Below, piece by piece: positions 52,994 through 61,745 of a stretch of 64,000 nt of DNA. Origin of the DNA: Bradyrhizobium sp. BRP22 (GTDB lineage Bacteria; Pseudomonadota; Alphaproteobacteria; Rhizobiales; Xanthobacteraceae); NCBI RefSeq assembly GCF_020194175.1, contig NZ_JADYVX010000003.1:186001-250000 (forward strand), given 5' to 3'. Position numbers and translations under genes: made by a program. The notes under the pieces were generated by a model, which was given only the letters and a program-made list of their open reading frames with translations, made no database searches and was not told the DNA's origin. The first letter of the stretch is position 1, and each line of letters opens with the position of its first letter.

Positions 52994-53100
52994 CTAGAGC
53001 GTTTTCGAGCGAAGTGGATACCGGTTCGCGTGAAGAAAACGCGTCAAAACAAGAATCTAGAGCTTCGGTTCTGATTCAATCAGAACCGAAAATGCTCTAG
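52994..53100. repeat. Rhizobiales intergenic repeat with terminal CTAGAGC inverted ends
   Basis: Element bounded by CTAGAGC (52994-53000) and GCTCTAG (53094-53100), containing GCGAAGTGGATACCGGTTCG and a perfect 12-bp hairpin (TTCGGTTCTGAT / ATCAGAACCGAA). I recognise this as a highly repeated intergenic element of Bradyrhizobium, Rhodopseudomonas and relatives. It fills the gap between the divergent/adjacent transcription units and may act as a terminator. The rest of 52853-53184 shows only an AT-rich promoter-like stretch before the binding protein gene. Confidence 0.75.
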
Positions 53101-53184
53101 CGCTGCGGAAGGAGGCGTCCCGACTGCTCGGCGATGACGCCGTGGCAACGGTTGTTTGCCGAGGCCTGAGCGATCAGTCAGTTG

Positions 53185-54198
53185 TCAAAACGTCTCGGTA
53201 ATCTTGCTCAGGCGAGGAGGACGATCCGGATCAAATCCGCAGGCGCGCGCCGTCTGCTCGATCATCCGATAGGCTGGAACGAGCATGGTGATCGGATCGG
53301 TGGCGGGGTCATCTTCGGCCAGCCAGGGCAGCGAGCCATGCGGTCCGCCGCATAGATGCAGCGCGATCTTTTGCCCGCGCAATTCTTCTGCCAGCGCGTC
53401 CACCGTAACAGCCGTTTCATCCATGAGGCGCAGCATGACAACCGGCGTGCGCGACGATAACGCGGCACGTGGCCCATGCTGCAGCTCGGCGGCGCTCAGA
53501 CCAATGGAAGGCAGGCGCAGGATTTCCGAGAGTTTGAGAGCGATCTCCCGCGCAGAGCCCAGGCCCAGGCCTCGCGCCGCCACAAACACCGCTGATGCCT
53601 TGACGAGATCATCGGCAATCTTGGACCAGTCGAGCGCCAGCGCGCGGTGCAGGCGCTCGGGCAGCCTGTCCAGGGATGACCGCAGTAAGCGATCTTCCGC
53701 CAGCTCGGCAACAAGTCCGGCGCTGGCAGCCATCGAGCCGATCACGGTCTTGGTGGCCGCTACGGAGTGCTCTCTGCCGGCTTCGATCGGAACGACGAAC
53801 TCCGCTTCATCGGCCACGGGTGACGACGTCGCATTGACGATGGCGATGGTGCGGGCGCCCGCGGCGCGCGCCGACCTCGTCGCCGCGACAAGATCCGGGC
53901 TGCGCCCGGATTGCGAGATCACGATGAACAGCGCGTGGCGCAGCATCAAGGGCGTGCGAAATGCCGTGATCACCGAAGGAGCGCTGGCCGAAACGGGAAG
54001 GCGAAGTCGCGTCTCGACAAGGTATCTTAAGAAAACCCCGGCATGCCCGGAGCTTCCCCGGCCGCACACGACGCACAGCGGGGCGGAGCCGATCCCGATT
54101 CGCTGTGCGATGTCGCGCGTGGCAGGGCGATTACGAACAATTCTGGCGACAACATCGGCGCTTTCTCCGATTTCGCTCGCCATCGCGGATGTTGTCAC
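53185..54198 (-). CDS. SIS-domain sugar-phosphate isomerase/deaminase (GlmS/AgaS/NagB-II type)
   Basis: 337 residues with two SIS domains: first (about 35-160) with CGRGSSGHAGVFLRYLVE and ISQSGRSPDL, second (about 195-310) with ARGLGLGSAREIALKLSEIL and ELQHGPRAAL. There is no N-terminal glutaminase domain, so it is not glutamine-using GlmS; it resembles the NagB-II/AgaS deaminases that convert glucosamine 6-phosphate to fructose 6-phosphate. Start overlaps the murQ stop in ATGA (54195-54198), so translation is coupled. Confidence 0.83.
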   Translation of the reverse strand: MTTSAMASEIGESADVVARIVRNRPATRDIAQRIGIGSAPLCVVCGRGSSGHAGVFLRYLVETRLRLPVSASAPSVITAFRTPLMLRHALFIVISQSGRSPDLVAATRSARAAGARTIAIVNATSSPVADEAEFVVPIEAGREHSVAATKTVIGSMAASAGLVAELAEDRLLRSSLDRLPERLHRALALDWSKIADDLVKASAVFVAARGLGLGSAREIALKLSEILRLPSIGLSAAELQHGPRAALSSRTPVVMLRLMDETAVTVDALAEELRGQKIALHLCGGPHGSLPWLAEDDPATDPITMLVPAYRMIEQTARACGFDPDRPPRLSKITETF

Positions 54199-55199
54199 GG
54201 CTCAATTGCTCCGCCTTGCTTGCGCGCCGCCGCTCCCTTGGGGGGCCGGTCAGGATCCTTGTCACGATCCTTGGCGAGTTCGGCAAACACGCGCCGAAGG
54301 TTGCCGTCACAGTTTTTCAGAATGGTCTCGGCATCAACCCTGTCGACACCCAGCGCCAGAAGGCTCGCCGTCTTGATGTCTCCCTCGGCCTGCTCAAGCG
54401 AGCGCGCCGCGTGCGGCGGATCGCAGTGCGCGATGTGCGCCACCATGGCCTCGGCGCGCCGCTTCAGCTTGGCATTGGTCGGCTGCATGTTCACCATCAT
54501 GCCGCGATACACCCGGCCAAGGCGCAGCATGATCCCTGAGGAGATGAGGTTCAGCACGACCTTCTGCGCGGTGCCCGCCTTCATCCGCGTGGAGCCGGCG
54601 ATCAGCTCGCGGCCGGTCTCGATCAGGATCGGAAACTTTGCCGATGCCAGCAGGGCGGTGCCGGGATTGTTGGCGACACCGATCGTCACTGCACCGGAGG
54701 AGCCCGCCTGCTGCAGCGCCGCGACCGTGAATGGCGTTGTCCCGCTGGCGGCAACCGCGATCACCACGTCATGCGGTGTGAGCCGCGCGGCATTGATCTG
54801 CCTGACCGCATTATCGACATCGTCCTCCGCGCCCTCGACGCTGGTGACGAACGCGCTGTCTCCGCCGGCGACGATGAAGCGGACTCGCTCGTTGGGCCAG
54901 GCAAAGGTCGGCATCAACTCGGCGCCGTCCTGGACCGCCACGCGGCCCGAGGTGCCGGCGCCGACATACACGATGCGTCCACGATCGCCGAGCGCGGTCT
55001 TGGCCGCTTCGGTCGCTGCAGTGATCGCGGGAAGGGCATGGCCGATCGCCGCGACTGCCGCAAGCTGGCCCTCCCACATCGCTTCCATCGCCGCCGTCAG
55101 TGACCAAGCATCAAGATCGGCAAAGCGGGGATCGACTTCTTCGGTGGCCATATAGTTGATCCATGCGCCATCAAACTCGGAACTTTGAAGCCTGTTCAT
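54195..55199 (-). CDS. murQ: N-acetylmuramic acid 6-phosphate etherase
   Basis: 334 residues, SIS fold. Motifs GAGTSGRVAVQDGAELMPTF and GGDSAFVTSVEGAEDD hold the two catalytic Glu of the family; TRMKAGTAQKVVLNLISSG is the second conserved block. It cleaves the lactyl ether of MurNAc 6-phosphate to give GlcNAc 6-phosphate. Start at 55199 (MNRLQSSEFD) lies 29 bp inside the kinase gene; the frame is open to 55226. Supplies NagA and the SIS deaminase. Confidence 0.9.
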   Translation of the reverse strand: MNRLQSSEFDGAWINYMATEEVDPRFADLDAWSLTAAMEAMWEGQLAAVAAIGHALPAITAATEAAKTALGDRGRIVYVGAGTSGRVAVQDGAELMPTFAWPNERVRFIVAGGDSAFVTSVEGAEDDVDNAVRQINAARLTPHDVVIAVAASGTTPFTVAALQQAGSSGAVTIGVANNPGTALLASAKFPILIETGRELIAGSTRMKAGTAQKVVLNLISSGIMLRLGRVYRGMMVNMQPTNAKLKRRAEAMVAHIAHCDPPHAARSLEQAEGDIKTASLLALGVDRVDAETILKNCDGNLRRVFAELAKDRDKDPDRPPKGAAARKQGGAIEP

Positions 55200-56094
55200 G
55201 GTCAGTTTCTCTCTTGGGCAGGTCAAGCCGCCCTCGCGCCACCAGTAATGCGCCGGCCGCCGCGTCGGCGTCAGGGCACCTCAGGCGGGCGCGCAGGTCG
55301 GGCGTCAGCCAGGGCGTAATGGCATCCGCGAGCCCTCCTACCAGCGAGAGCCGGCCAATTCCTCTCGCCAGGAACAGATCGAGCAGATCGCCGATGGCGT
55401 CGGCCGCGCGTTCGACGATGCGACGGCCGACCGGATCGCCCTGATTGGCGTGCCGTATCACGATCGGCGCGAACGCAGCGTAGTCTGTGGCCCTGGCTTC
55501 TTCGGACCAAGCCACCGCCTGATAGGGATCATGATCGAATGCGCCCAGCACCTCTGAAAGCAACGGGGTCAGCTCGCCGCGACGATCCGCCGCCCGCAGC
55601 GCCAGTCGAACAACCTGCAGGCCGATGTCGGCACCGCTGCCCTCGTCCGACACCGGAAAGCCGTAACCGGCAACACGGATTTCGCGGCCGTCGATCAGGC
55701 CGACACCCACCGAGCCCGTGCCGGCTACCACGATGGCCCCGTCCGCGCCGCTATGGGCGCCAAGACAGGCCGCCAGGCCGTCGCTGATGAAGATGACGGA
55801 CGCAAAGGGATGCGCGATCTTGTTGAGCGCCGCTTCCGCGCCGCGGCGACCAAGACCGGCAAGGCCAATCCCGGCGTGCATCTGCGAGAAATCGTCGGGC
55901 GTCAGTCCGGCCTGTGCGGCTGCCGCCTCAGTGGCTTCCATGATGGACCGCCAGGCCTTCTCGAAGCCGATCCGCGTCGTGGCAGGTCCCGAACTCGCTT
56001 CACCGAGTACCCTGCCGTTTTCGTCCTCGATCCGGGCGCGGCAGCGGGTTCCGCCGCCATCAATGCCGAGATATGTGGTATCTTTTGTTCCCAT
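55171..56094 (-). CDS. BadF/BcrA-type sugar kinase, GlcNAc or MurNAc kinase
   Basis: 307 residues, ASKHA-fold ATPase. Phosphate motifs GIDGGGTRCRARI and VAGTGSVGVGL, and GFPVSDEGSGADIG, are typical of eukaryotic-type GlcNAc kinases and clostridial MurK. As murQ follows directly with a 29-bp overlap, phosphorylation of MurNAc and GlcNAc after import is likely. First gene of the minus-strand unit, divergent from nagA. Confidence 0.83.
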   Translation of the reverse strand: MGTKDTTYLGIDGGGTRCRARIEDENGRVLGEASSGPATTRIGFEKAWRSIMEATEAAAAQAGLTPDDFSQMHAGIGLAGLGRRGAEAALNKIAHPFASVIFISDGLAACLGAHSGADGAIVVAGTGSVGVGLIDGREIRVAGYGFPVSDEGSGADIGLQVVRLALRAADRRGELTPLLSEVLGAFDHDPYQAVAWSEEARATDYAAFAPIVIRHANQGDPVGRRIVERAADAIGDLLDLFLARGIGRLSLVGGLADAITPWLTPDLRARLRCPDADAAAGALLVARGRLDLPKRETDHEQASKFRV

Positions 56095-56142
56095 GGAAAG
56101 TTAACGCGAGGGTTTTCGCTCCGGGTCCTCCCAAGCTTCCTA

Positions 56143-56150
56143 GTGTACAC
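56143..56150. promoter_or_regulatory. Possible GntR-type operator in the amino-sugar divergent region
   Basis: Palindrome GTGTACAC within TAGTGTACACATG, in the 96-bp space between the sugar kinase and nagA starts. Too short for confidence; no regulator gene for this cluster is in the window. Confidence 0.25.
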
Positions 56151-56190
56151 ATGAAGTCCTGAAGTCCGCACGGACCCGCCTCACGAGTCC

Positions 56191-57402
56191 GTGACTGCCA
56201 TTCTCGGATCAATGCTGATGGGCCACGCTGGGTCTTCCGTCTCTCTCACGATTGCCGCGCAGCAGATCTTTGATGGTGCCGACATGCGCGGGCCGGGGTC
56301 GGTCAGGATCTCGCAGGGGCGGATCGACGACATCGCCTTCGGCGAGGCGGACGCGCGCGCCTCAATCCACCTTGCCGCAGACGCCATTCTTGCGCCCGGG
56401 TTCATCGACATCCAGGTGAACGGAGGCGGCGGCGTTCTTCTCAACGACCAGCCAACGGAGGCCGGCGTCCGGCGCATCGTTGAGGCGCACCGCAAGGGGG
56501 GAACCACGGGCTGCCTGCCGACCCTCATCACCGATCGCAGCGAAGTCATCGAGCGATTGGCTGCAGCCGCCCAAGCTTGTCTCAAGATTCCCGGCGTGCT
56601 CGGCTTTCACCTGGAAGGACCGGCCCTCAACAGGTCTCGCAAAGGCATTCATCCGGAAGCCGAGATACGCGTGCCCGACCGGCGCGATCTCGCCGCGATC
56701 AAGAGTTTTGGGGGCTGCGGCCGCTCCATCGTGACCTTGGCTCCGGAATGCGTGCCCGCGTCCATGATCGAGAAACTGATCGGCGCCGGATTGCGCATCG
56801 CGGCCGGCCACAGCGACGCCACCGCAGCCGACGTCCGTCAGGCGGTCGACCGCGGTGTCTCGGGGGTGACCCATCTGTTCAATGCCATGTCCCAGTTGAA
56901 CGCCCGGGAGCCGGGCCTGGTGGGCTCCGCGCTGGGGAATGACCGGCTGTTTGCAGGGATCATCTGCGACGGCATCCACGTTGACCGCGCCGGTTTGCGT
57001 GTTGCCTTCCGCTGCAAGGGACGCGACCGATTGATGCTGGTCACCGATGCGATGCCCCTGGTGGGCACGAATGACCGGCAATTCATGCTGCAGGGAAGGC
57101 AGATCACGTTGCACGAAAATCGCCTGACAGGCCCCGATGGCACGCTCGCGGGCGCTCACCTCACCATGATCGAGGCGGTGCGCAACGCGGTTGCGCTGCT
57201 CGAAATCCCGCTTGTCGATGCACTCATCATGGCCTCTCGGACATCAGCGGCATTTCTGGGCCTTGAATCCGAGCTTGGACGGATCGCGCCCGGATACCGC
57301 GCGGACCTTGTCGCCTTCAATCCGAACTTTGAAGTTATCGGCACATGGATAGGCGGTGTCGGTTCGATGGGCGCGGCGAGCGAGGCTTCTCACCGAGGTT
57401 AG
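56191..57402 (+). CDS. nagA: N-acetylglucosamine-6-phosphate deacetylase
   Basis: 403 residues, amidohydrolase barrel. PGFIDIQVNGGGG, GFHLEGP with a catalytic Glu region, GHSDATAADV, GVTHLFNAM, CDGIHVD and LVTDAM with the catalytic Asp are all in place. Removes acetate from GlcNAc 6-phosphate, product of MurQ or the kinase. Start uncertain: GTG at 56191 or ATG at 56212/56218; none has a clear ribosome site. The stop is directly followed by the aspartokinase ATG. Confidence 0.88.
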   Translation: MTAILGSMLMGHAGSSVSLTIAAQQIFDGADMRGPGSVRISQGRIDDIAFGEADARASIHLAADAILAPGFIDIQVNGGGGVLLNDQPTEAGVRRIVEAHRKGGTTGCLPTLITDRSEVIERLAAAAQACLKIPGVLGFHLEGPALNRSRKGIHPEAEIRVPDRRDLAAIKSFGGCGRSIVTLAPECVPASMIEKLIGAGLRIAAGHSDATAADVRQAVDRGVSGVTHLFNAMSQLNAREPGLVGSALGNDRLFAGIICDGIHVDRAGLRVAFRCKGRDRLMLVTDAMPLVGTNDRQFMLQGRQITLHENRLTGPDGTLAGAHLTMIEAVRNAVALLEIPLVDALIMASRTSAAFLGLESELGRIAPGYRADLVAFNPNFEVIGTWIGGVGSMGAASEASHRG

Positions 57403-58605
57403 ATGCGCAACCATCCGATCATCGTGCAAAAATATGGCGGTGTCTGTCTTGAAACACCGGCAAAAATTCGCGCGGTTGCGCGCAGTCTCGCCGACCTGCA
57501 GGGCCGCGGTCATCGTGTCGTGGCGATCGTCTCCGCCATGGGCAAGACCACCGACCAGTTGATCCAGATGGCTTACCAGGTAAGCCCTGCTCCCAATCGC
57601 CGTGAACTCGACATGCTGCTGACGACCGGTGAGCGCATCAGCATGTCCCTGATGAGCATGGCGCTTGCCGACCTCGGCGTGCCTGCGATCAGCTTCACCG
57701 GCAGCCAGGCCGGCGTGATGACCGACGATTCCCATTCCTCCGCACGCATCCTGGATGTACGGCCCATTCGCGTGCGCGAGGAACTTGATCGTGGGCGCGT
57801 TGTGGTGCTCGCAGGATTTCAGGGCGTGAATCCGGCGACCAGGGAAATCACCACGCTCGGCCGCGGCGGCAGCGACACCACGGCGGTTGCGATGGCTGCC
57901 GCGCTGAAAGCCGAACGCTGCGAAATCATCAAGGAGGTCGACGGAATTTGTTCGGCCGATCCCCGCATCGTGCCGGACGCAAAACCCCTGCGTCGAGTGG
58001 ACTTCGCGTCTCTGTCCGAAATGTGCTTCTGGGGCGCAAAGATCCTGCATTTTCGCAGCGTAGAGCTGGCGCAAAGTCAGGATGTGCCTCTGGTTCTCAG
58101 GCAATGGGGTGGCGTTGAGCACAGCACGCAAGTGATGAAAGAGGTTGCAGGCATGGAAAACGGAAAGGTTCTGGCCGTCAACTCGATCGCTCGCATTGAG
58201 CATGTGGAAATCGATTCCGATGATCTCAATGACGGTTTCGAGAAATTCGCGCAGCATCTCAAGCAAAACAGTCTGTCATGGCCGCAGCTCCTCGCGTCGA
58301 ACTTCACCGCGGGAAAAACCAGTATGACCGTGGCCTGCGATTCAGAGTGGCTCGACGCGTTGTTGCGCACGCTGGAGAACGCCAACGATCTGCGCAAGCA
58401 GCGCGAGGCTTCGAGTTCGGTCAGCCTGACCTGCTTCGGCGGCGTTTCATCGGAATTGCCGTTCAGGGCGTTGCAGGTTCTCGGACATCACGGGATTGTC
58501 CCCGACAAGTACGTGTTGTCGCCGCATTCGGTCAGCCTGTTTGTCCCCGTGGAGAAGCGGGAGGCCGCCGTTAAGGCGTTGCATTCGCTTCTCCAGCAAA
58601 CATAG
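57403..58605 (+). CDS. Aspartokinase paralogue within the amino-sugar cluster
   Basis: 400 residues: amino acid kinase domain (1-250) and a C-terminal part with ACT-like segments. [21 protein letters not shown] and [12 protein letters not shown] are aspartokinase motifs. The N-terminal ATP loop reads KYGGVCLE (10-17) where aspartokinases normally have KFGGTSV, so Thr and Ser are replaced by Val and Cys; TDVDGI is KEVDGI. This may be a specialised or catalytically altered enzyme rather than the housekeeping LysC. Its ATG follows the nagA stop with no gap, implying coupled expression. Its link to amino-sugar metabolism is unexplained. Confidence 0.8.
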   Translation: MRNHPIIVQKYGGVCLETPAKIRAVARSLADLQGRGHRVVAIVSAMGKTTDQLIQMAYQVSPAPNRRELDMLLTTGERISMSLMSMALADLGVPAISFTGSQAGVMTDDSHSSARILDVRPIRVREELDRGRVVVLAGFQGVNPATREITTLGRGGSDTTAVAMAAALKAERCEIIKEVDGICSADPRIVPDAKPLRRVDFASLSEMCFWGAKILHFRSVELAQSQDVPLVLRQWGGVEHSTQVMKEVAGMENGKVLAVNSIARIEHVEIDSDDLNDGFEKFAQHLKQNSLSWPQLLASNFTAGKTSMTVACDSEWLDALLRTLENANDLRKQREASSSVSLTCFGGVSSELPFRALQVLGHHGIVPDKYVLSPHSVSLFVPVEKREAAVKALHSLLQQT

Positions 58606-59054
58606 CCGTGCGCCCGCTTATCGCTCGAGGAGCATCACGCCATCGAAAGATCCGCCCGTAGCGCGAAATGAAAGCGCAGTGTTGTCCCTCCCGCTCAGTG
58701 TCGACGGACCAGGCCCCTTTCGTATTCCGATTCCGTCATTGACGATCCCGCCAGTCCCATGGCGGAGCTAGCAGCGAGCGGTCCAAGCAAGGGGCGGATT
58801 GCTATTGCAGGGGCTACGCGAGCATTATACAGGGTTGGATGTCAGGTAGCGGTCCCCACGAGATACCCGTAGCGTTTTACCGCACGCGGGGCGGAGGTCG
58901 GTCGTTGCGGCTCGAACTGGCTTGATGCAGGGCTGCGGCATCGCAGTTCGCGATAGAAGCGGGAGGCAGCGGCGGTGCCTATGATCGCGTCGATGCGTCG
59001 GCTCTGCCCGCGTGCCATCTACAGCTTTCCAATCCCTAGGAACCGACGTCGCGC
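58606..59054. other. Intergenic region without recognised features
   Basis: 449 bp between the aspartokinase and the next hypothetical gene. Short frames here have poor composition. I find no tRNA, repeat or convincing promoter. Confidence 0.5.
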
Positions 59055-60194
59055 ATGAGCGAATATCAGTACTACGAATTTGAAGCGATCGATCGACCTC
59101 TCGACCGAGCAGCGCAGGACGCGTTGCGATCGATTTCGTCACGCGCGCGGATCACCGCGACGAGCTTCACCAATCATTACGAATGGGGTGATCTCAAAGG
59201 CGACCCGCGCAAGTTCATGGAGCGCTGGTTCGACCTCCACCTCTATCTCGCTAATTGGAGCACGCGGCGTCTGATGCTGCGGGTGCCGAAGCGCGTCGTG
59301 AACCAAGCGGACATAGATCCTTTTCTTCGGGAGATCGATTGGGTCGAAGCATGGACTTCCGGCGATAACTTGATTATCGATATTTGCCGTGATGAAGTGG
59401 AGGTTGATGACGACTGGCATGACGGTTCCGGTCAACTAGCCGCGCTTGCGCCATTGCGCGCCGATGTACTTTCGGGCGATCTCAGGCTGTTCTATCTTTT
59501 GTGGCTGACTGCGGTTCAGGATGAGTTCGTCCCCGAAGATGAACTCGAGCCACTGCCGGGGATAGCCCCGTTGACTGGCGCGCTCGAGGGCTTTGCCGAG
59601 TTTTTCGGGATCGATCCCGATCTCGTGGAGGCGGCTGCCGAGTTGGGCGGAGACGACGCGGCAATGTCCCAAAACGAGCTGCGCAAAGCAATAGCGGCCA
59701 TTTCCGCACGCGAAAAAGATGACTTGCTGCTACGCGTCGTCGATGGCGACACCCATGTGGCCGCCGAGCTCAGGACTAGAGTTCGCAAGAAGAACCTGGC
59801 ATCAGCCGCACACCGCACCGCCGGTATGTTGCGAGTGCGGGCGAAGGAAATCGCAGAGGCGCGGGAACGCGCCAAGGCCGAGCGTCGTGAGGCGGAACAG
59901 CGTCGCCAAGCCGCGGAAGCCGAAAAAGCACGCCGCGCGCGACTCGGAATGCTTAAGCAACGCGGCGTCCGCGTCTGGCGCGAGATCGAGCAAGAGATCG
60001 AACGCCGCAACCCGTCGGGCTATGATAACGCCATAAGTCTGCTGTCCGATCTTCAGGTATTGGCTGAGGAGGAGGGAAACCAAGATGATTTCGATCGCCG
60101 CCTCAGCTCGATCCGCGAACGGCACGAAAAGAAGGGAAAGTTCATTGAGCGGCTAAGCAAGCTTGGACGCGATGGTGATGGGAGAATTGTCTGA
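59055..60194 (+). CDS. Conserved hypothetical protein with coiled-coil
   Basis: 379 residues, beginning MSEYQYYEFEAIDRPLDRAA and then TSFTNHYEWGDLKGDP. I recall this N-terminal pattern from a widespread bacterial family of unknown function, often next to a SWIM zinc-finger gene; that neighbour is not seen here. The N-terminal half is globular; the segment KEIAEARERAKAERREAEQR (around 255-300) is a charged coiled coil, and the C-terminal part is helical. Cytoplasmic. Its 3' end overlaps a small frame at 60178. Confidence 0.7.
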   Translation: MSEYQYYEFEAIDRPLDRAAQDALRSISSRARITATSFTNHYEWGDLKGDPRKFMERWFDLHLYLANWSTRRLMLRVPKRVVNQADIDPFLREIDWVEAWTSGDNLIIDICRDEVEVDDDWHDGSGQLAALAPLRADVLSGDLRLFYLLWLTAVQDEFVPEDELEPLPGIAPLTGALEGFAEFFGIDPDLVEAAAELGGDDAAMSQNELRKAIAAISAREKDDLLLRVVDGDTHVAAELRTRVRKKNLASAAHRTAGMLRVRAKEIAEARERAKAERREAEQRRQAAEAEKARRARLGMLKQRGVRVWREIEQEIERRNPSGYDNAISLLSDLQVLAEEEGNQDDFDRRLSSIRERHEKKGKFIERLSKLGRDGDGRIV

Positions 60195-60321
60195 TCTGTT
60201 CGAGATTGTGGGGCGCGATCGTGAAATCGCCGCGATCCGCGAGCGGTTGGCGCGGCTCGAATCCGCGAGCGACCGAGCAAGGGAAGAGCCGCCAGCACGA
60301 AGCTCGCGTGTCGTCCTATGA
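60178..60321 (+). CDS. Possible small protein coupled to the preceding gene
   Basis: 47 residues, MGELSDLFEIVGRDREIAAI followed by RERLARLES and a short disordered tail. It overlaps the end of the 59055 gene by 17 bp. Predicted amphipathic helix. Either a small accessory protein or the truncated start of a longer gene whose remainder was lost when the downstream region was rearranged. Confidence 0.4.
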   Translation: MGELSDLFEIVGRDREIAAIRERLARLESASDRAREEPPARSSRVVL

Positions 60322-60421
60322 AATCGGTCGGTGCTGGAGATCGACCGGCGCTTGTCGTCAAACCGTAATATCAGGCCACTAGTTAGCCCGAAGGGGCGCC
60401 GTCGGAAGGAATGCTTTTGCG

Positions 60422-60556
60422 ATGGAAGCGGGCTCGAACGACGTTCTGTCCGAGACTGGTCGCCATTTCGTCGGCGGAATTCTCGAGCAAGCGGCTGCGG
60501 CATCTGTATTCACAACTCCCACCGTGAACGCTATCACCGTCGAAAGGGCGGTCTAG
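60422..60556 (+). pseudogene. Remnant of a glutamine synthetase C-terminus
   Basis: In-frame text GSNDVLSETGRHFVGGILEQ followed by TTPTVNA resembles the conserved C-terminal helix and TxPTVNSYKR motif of glutamine synthetase/GlnT-type ligases. It then shifts frame (the YHRRK expected next appears in another phase) and stops. Only about 45 codons survive, with no N-terminal part upstream, so it is a relic. Confidence 0.45.
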
Positions 60557-61063
60557 GCCGCACCCCTCCAATGCTGCGATGCTGGAAAGGAGGGGGCGGT
60601 TCTCGCCTGACGGCGCGCTTCCTCTTCACGATAGCGCTTCTGCTGCTCTTCGCGTTCGCGGTTCATTTTTGAGGTCGACCCTGCCGCCATCATCGCGCCG
60701 ACGATAGTTGGCATGAATCCTCTTACGTCTGGGTATTCGGTCCGCACGGCGTCACCTGCTATCCCGCCGGGGACTGCCGCGAAGGCATACCGACTTTGGT
60801 GTTCGACTCGCTTTCGTCGTCGTCATCCGACCGGGTCAAATTCCGCGCGAACTGGTTCAAGGCTCTGCCAGTGCCGCGCTCAAGCCGTTTCCGATTGAGC
60901 CCGATGCGATCTACACGCTGGAGCGCGCGGCCCAAACCTTTGTCGCCGTGCTCGGATCCTCGCGTGATCGTCTCGTCCTCCAGACGTATCAGTGAACGCC
61001 ATGCATGTCGTACGTCTGCCGGCGATTGCCGCCGAACTCCATCGGCCAACCTGACCTCCTGGC
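60557..61063. other. Rearranged region, unassigned
   Basis: Contains short frames on both strands, including minus-strand 60553-60714 starting MPTIVGAMMAAGSTSKMNRE with an Arg/Glu-rich helix, and plus-strand YVWVFGPHGVTCYPAGDC near 60727. None is recognisable as a complete gene. Reads as a mosaic of gene fragments next to the transposase relic. Confidence 0.3.
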
Positions 61064-61444
61064 TCAGCGCGTGCCGCGCACGAACGCGAAGCGGCCGAGC
61101 GATGCGCCGCGCGCTTGATCCGGTGCGTCGAAGGGAGCGGGCCGCGGCGCGAACCCGCAGTCGCAACGGACCGGTGCCCGCGGAGTTTCGGATGCTGTAC
61201 GGACTGTTGTGTCGGCGCTCTCCGACAGCCTGCTCAGCAGCGTCCGCAGCCGTCGGTTCTCGGACTGCAATTCTTTCATGGCCAATAGCGCCGGTGGCGT
61301 CAGGCTGCCGTAGCGCTTGCGCCAGCGATAAAACGTCCGTTCGGAAATGTGGGCTGTGCGGCAGATTTCCGGTATCGAAATACCGGTTTCGGCCTCATGC
61401 AACAGATGCAGGATCTCGGTGTCGGTGTGCTGCGAGTGGCGCAT
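61064..61444 (-). pseudogene. IS3-family orfA-like transposase relic
   Basis: 126 residues. The N-terminal 70 residues (TDTEILHLLHEAETGISIPE, then ICRTAHISERTFYRWRKRYG and ELQSENRRLRTLLSRL) match the HTH-leucine-zipper OrfA of IS3-type elements. The tail after residue 80 departs into unrelated Arg/Pro-rich sequence and no orfB follows, so this is a truncated element; terminal inverted repeats were not found. It may explain the fragmented sequence on its left. Confidence 0.65.
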
Positions 61445-61745
61445 AGGCTCACGCTTTCATCGTTGCGTAGCTGCAGAACAAAAAACGCCCGCCCGGCGCA
61501 ACACGTCTGTGCAGTCACGTGCGGCGATTATCATTCGCGGCGCCGACCGTGTCGAGTTGCGACGCCGTGGTGATGCCGAAAAGACTACAGCGAAAAGCCG
61601 GCGATCCAAAATGGCAAAATTGACATCAAGCGTCTCGGAAAAGCACTTTTGCTGACTGATTAAGCAGCCTTGCAGGTTATTTGGAGTTGCCGCTTCGTCG
61701 CCCGCGGGCGAACACTCGCGCCACTTCCACCACTGAGGTTGGCAC
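61445..61745. other. Upstream region of urtA
   Basis: 301 bp. Holds the presumed promoter of the urea transporter operon, but I see no convincing sigma54 or sigma70 match. A small dyad GCTG-N10-CAGC lies in TTTTGCTGACTGATTAAGCA near 61651. Nothing else recognised. Confidence 0.3.

Noticed and set aside
58606..59054. tRNA or attachment site in the gap after the aspartokinase
   Set aside because: No cloverleaf or direct repeats could be found.
60759..61166. Minus-strand 135-codon frame near the transposase relic
   Set aside because: Arg-rich, overlaps the transposase relic, no ribosome site or similarity.
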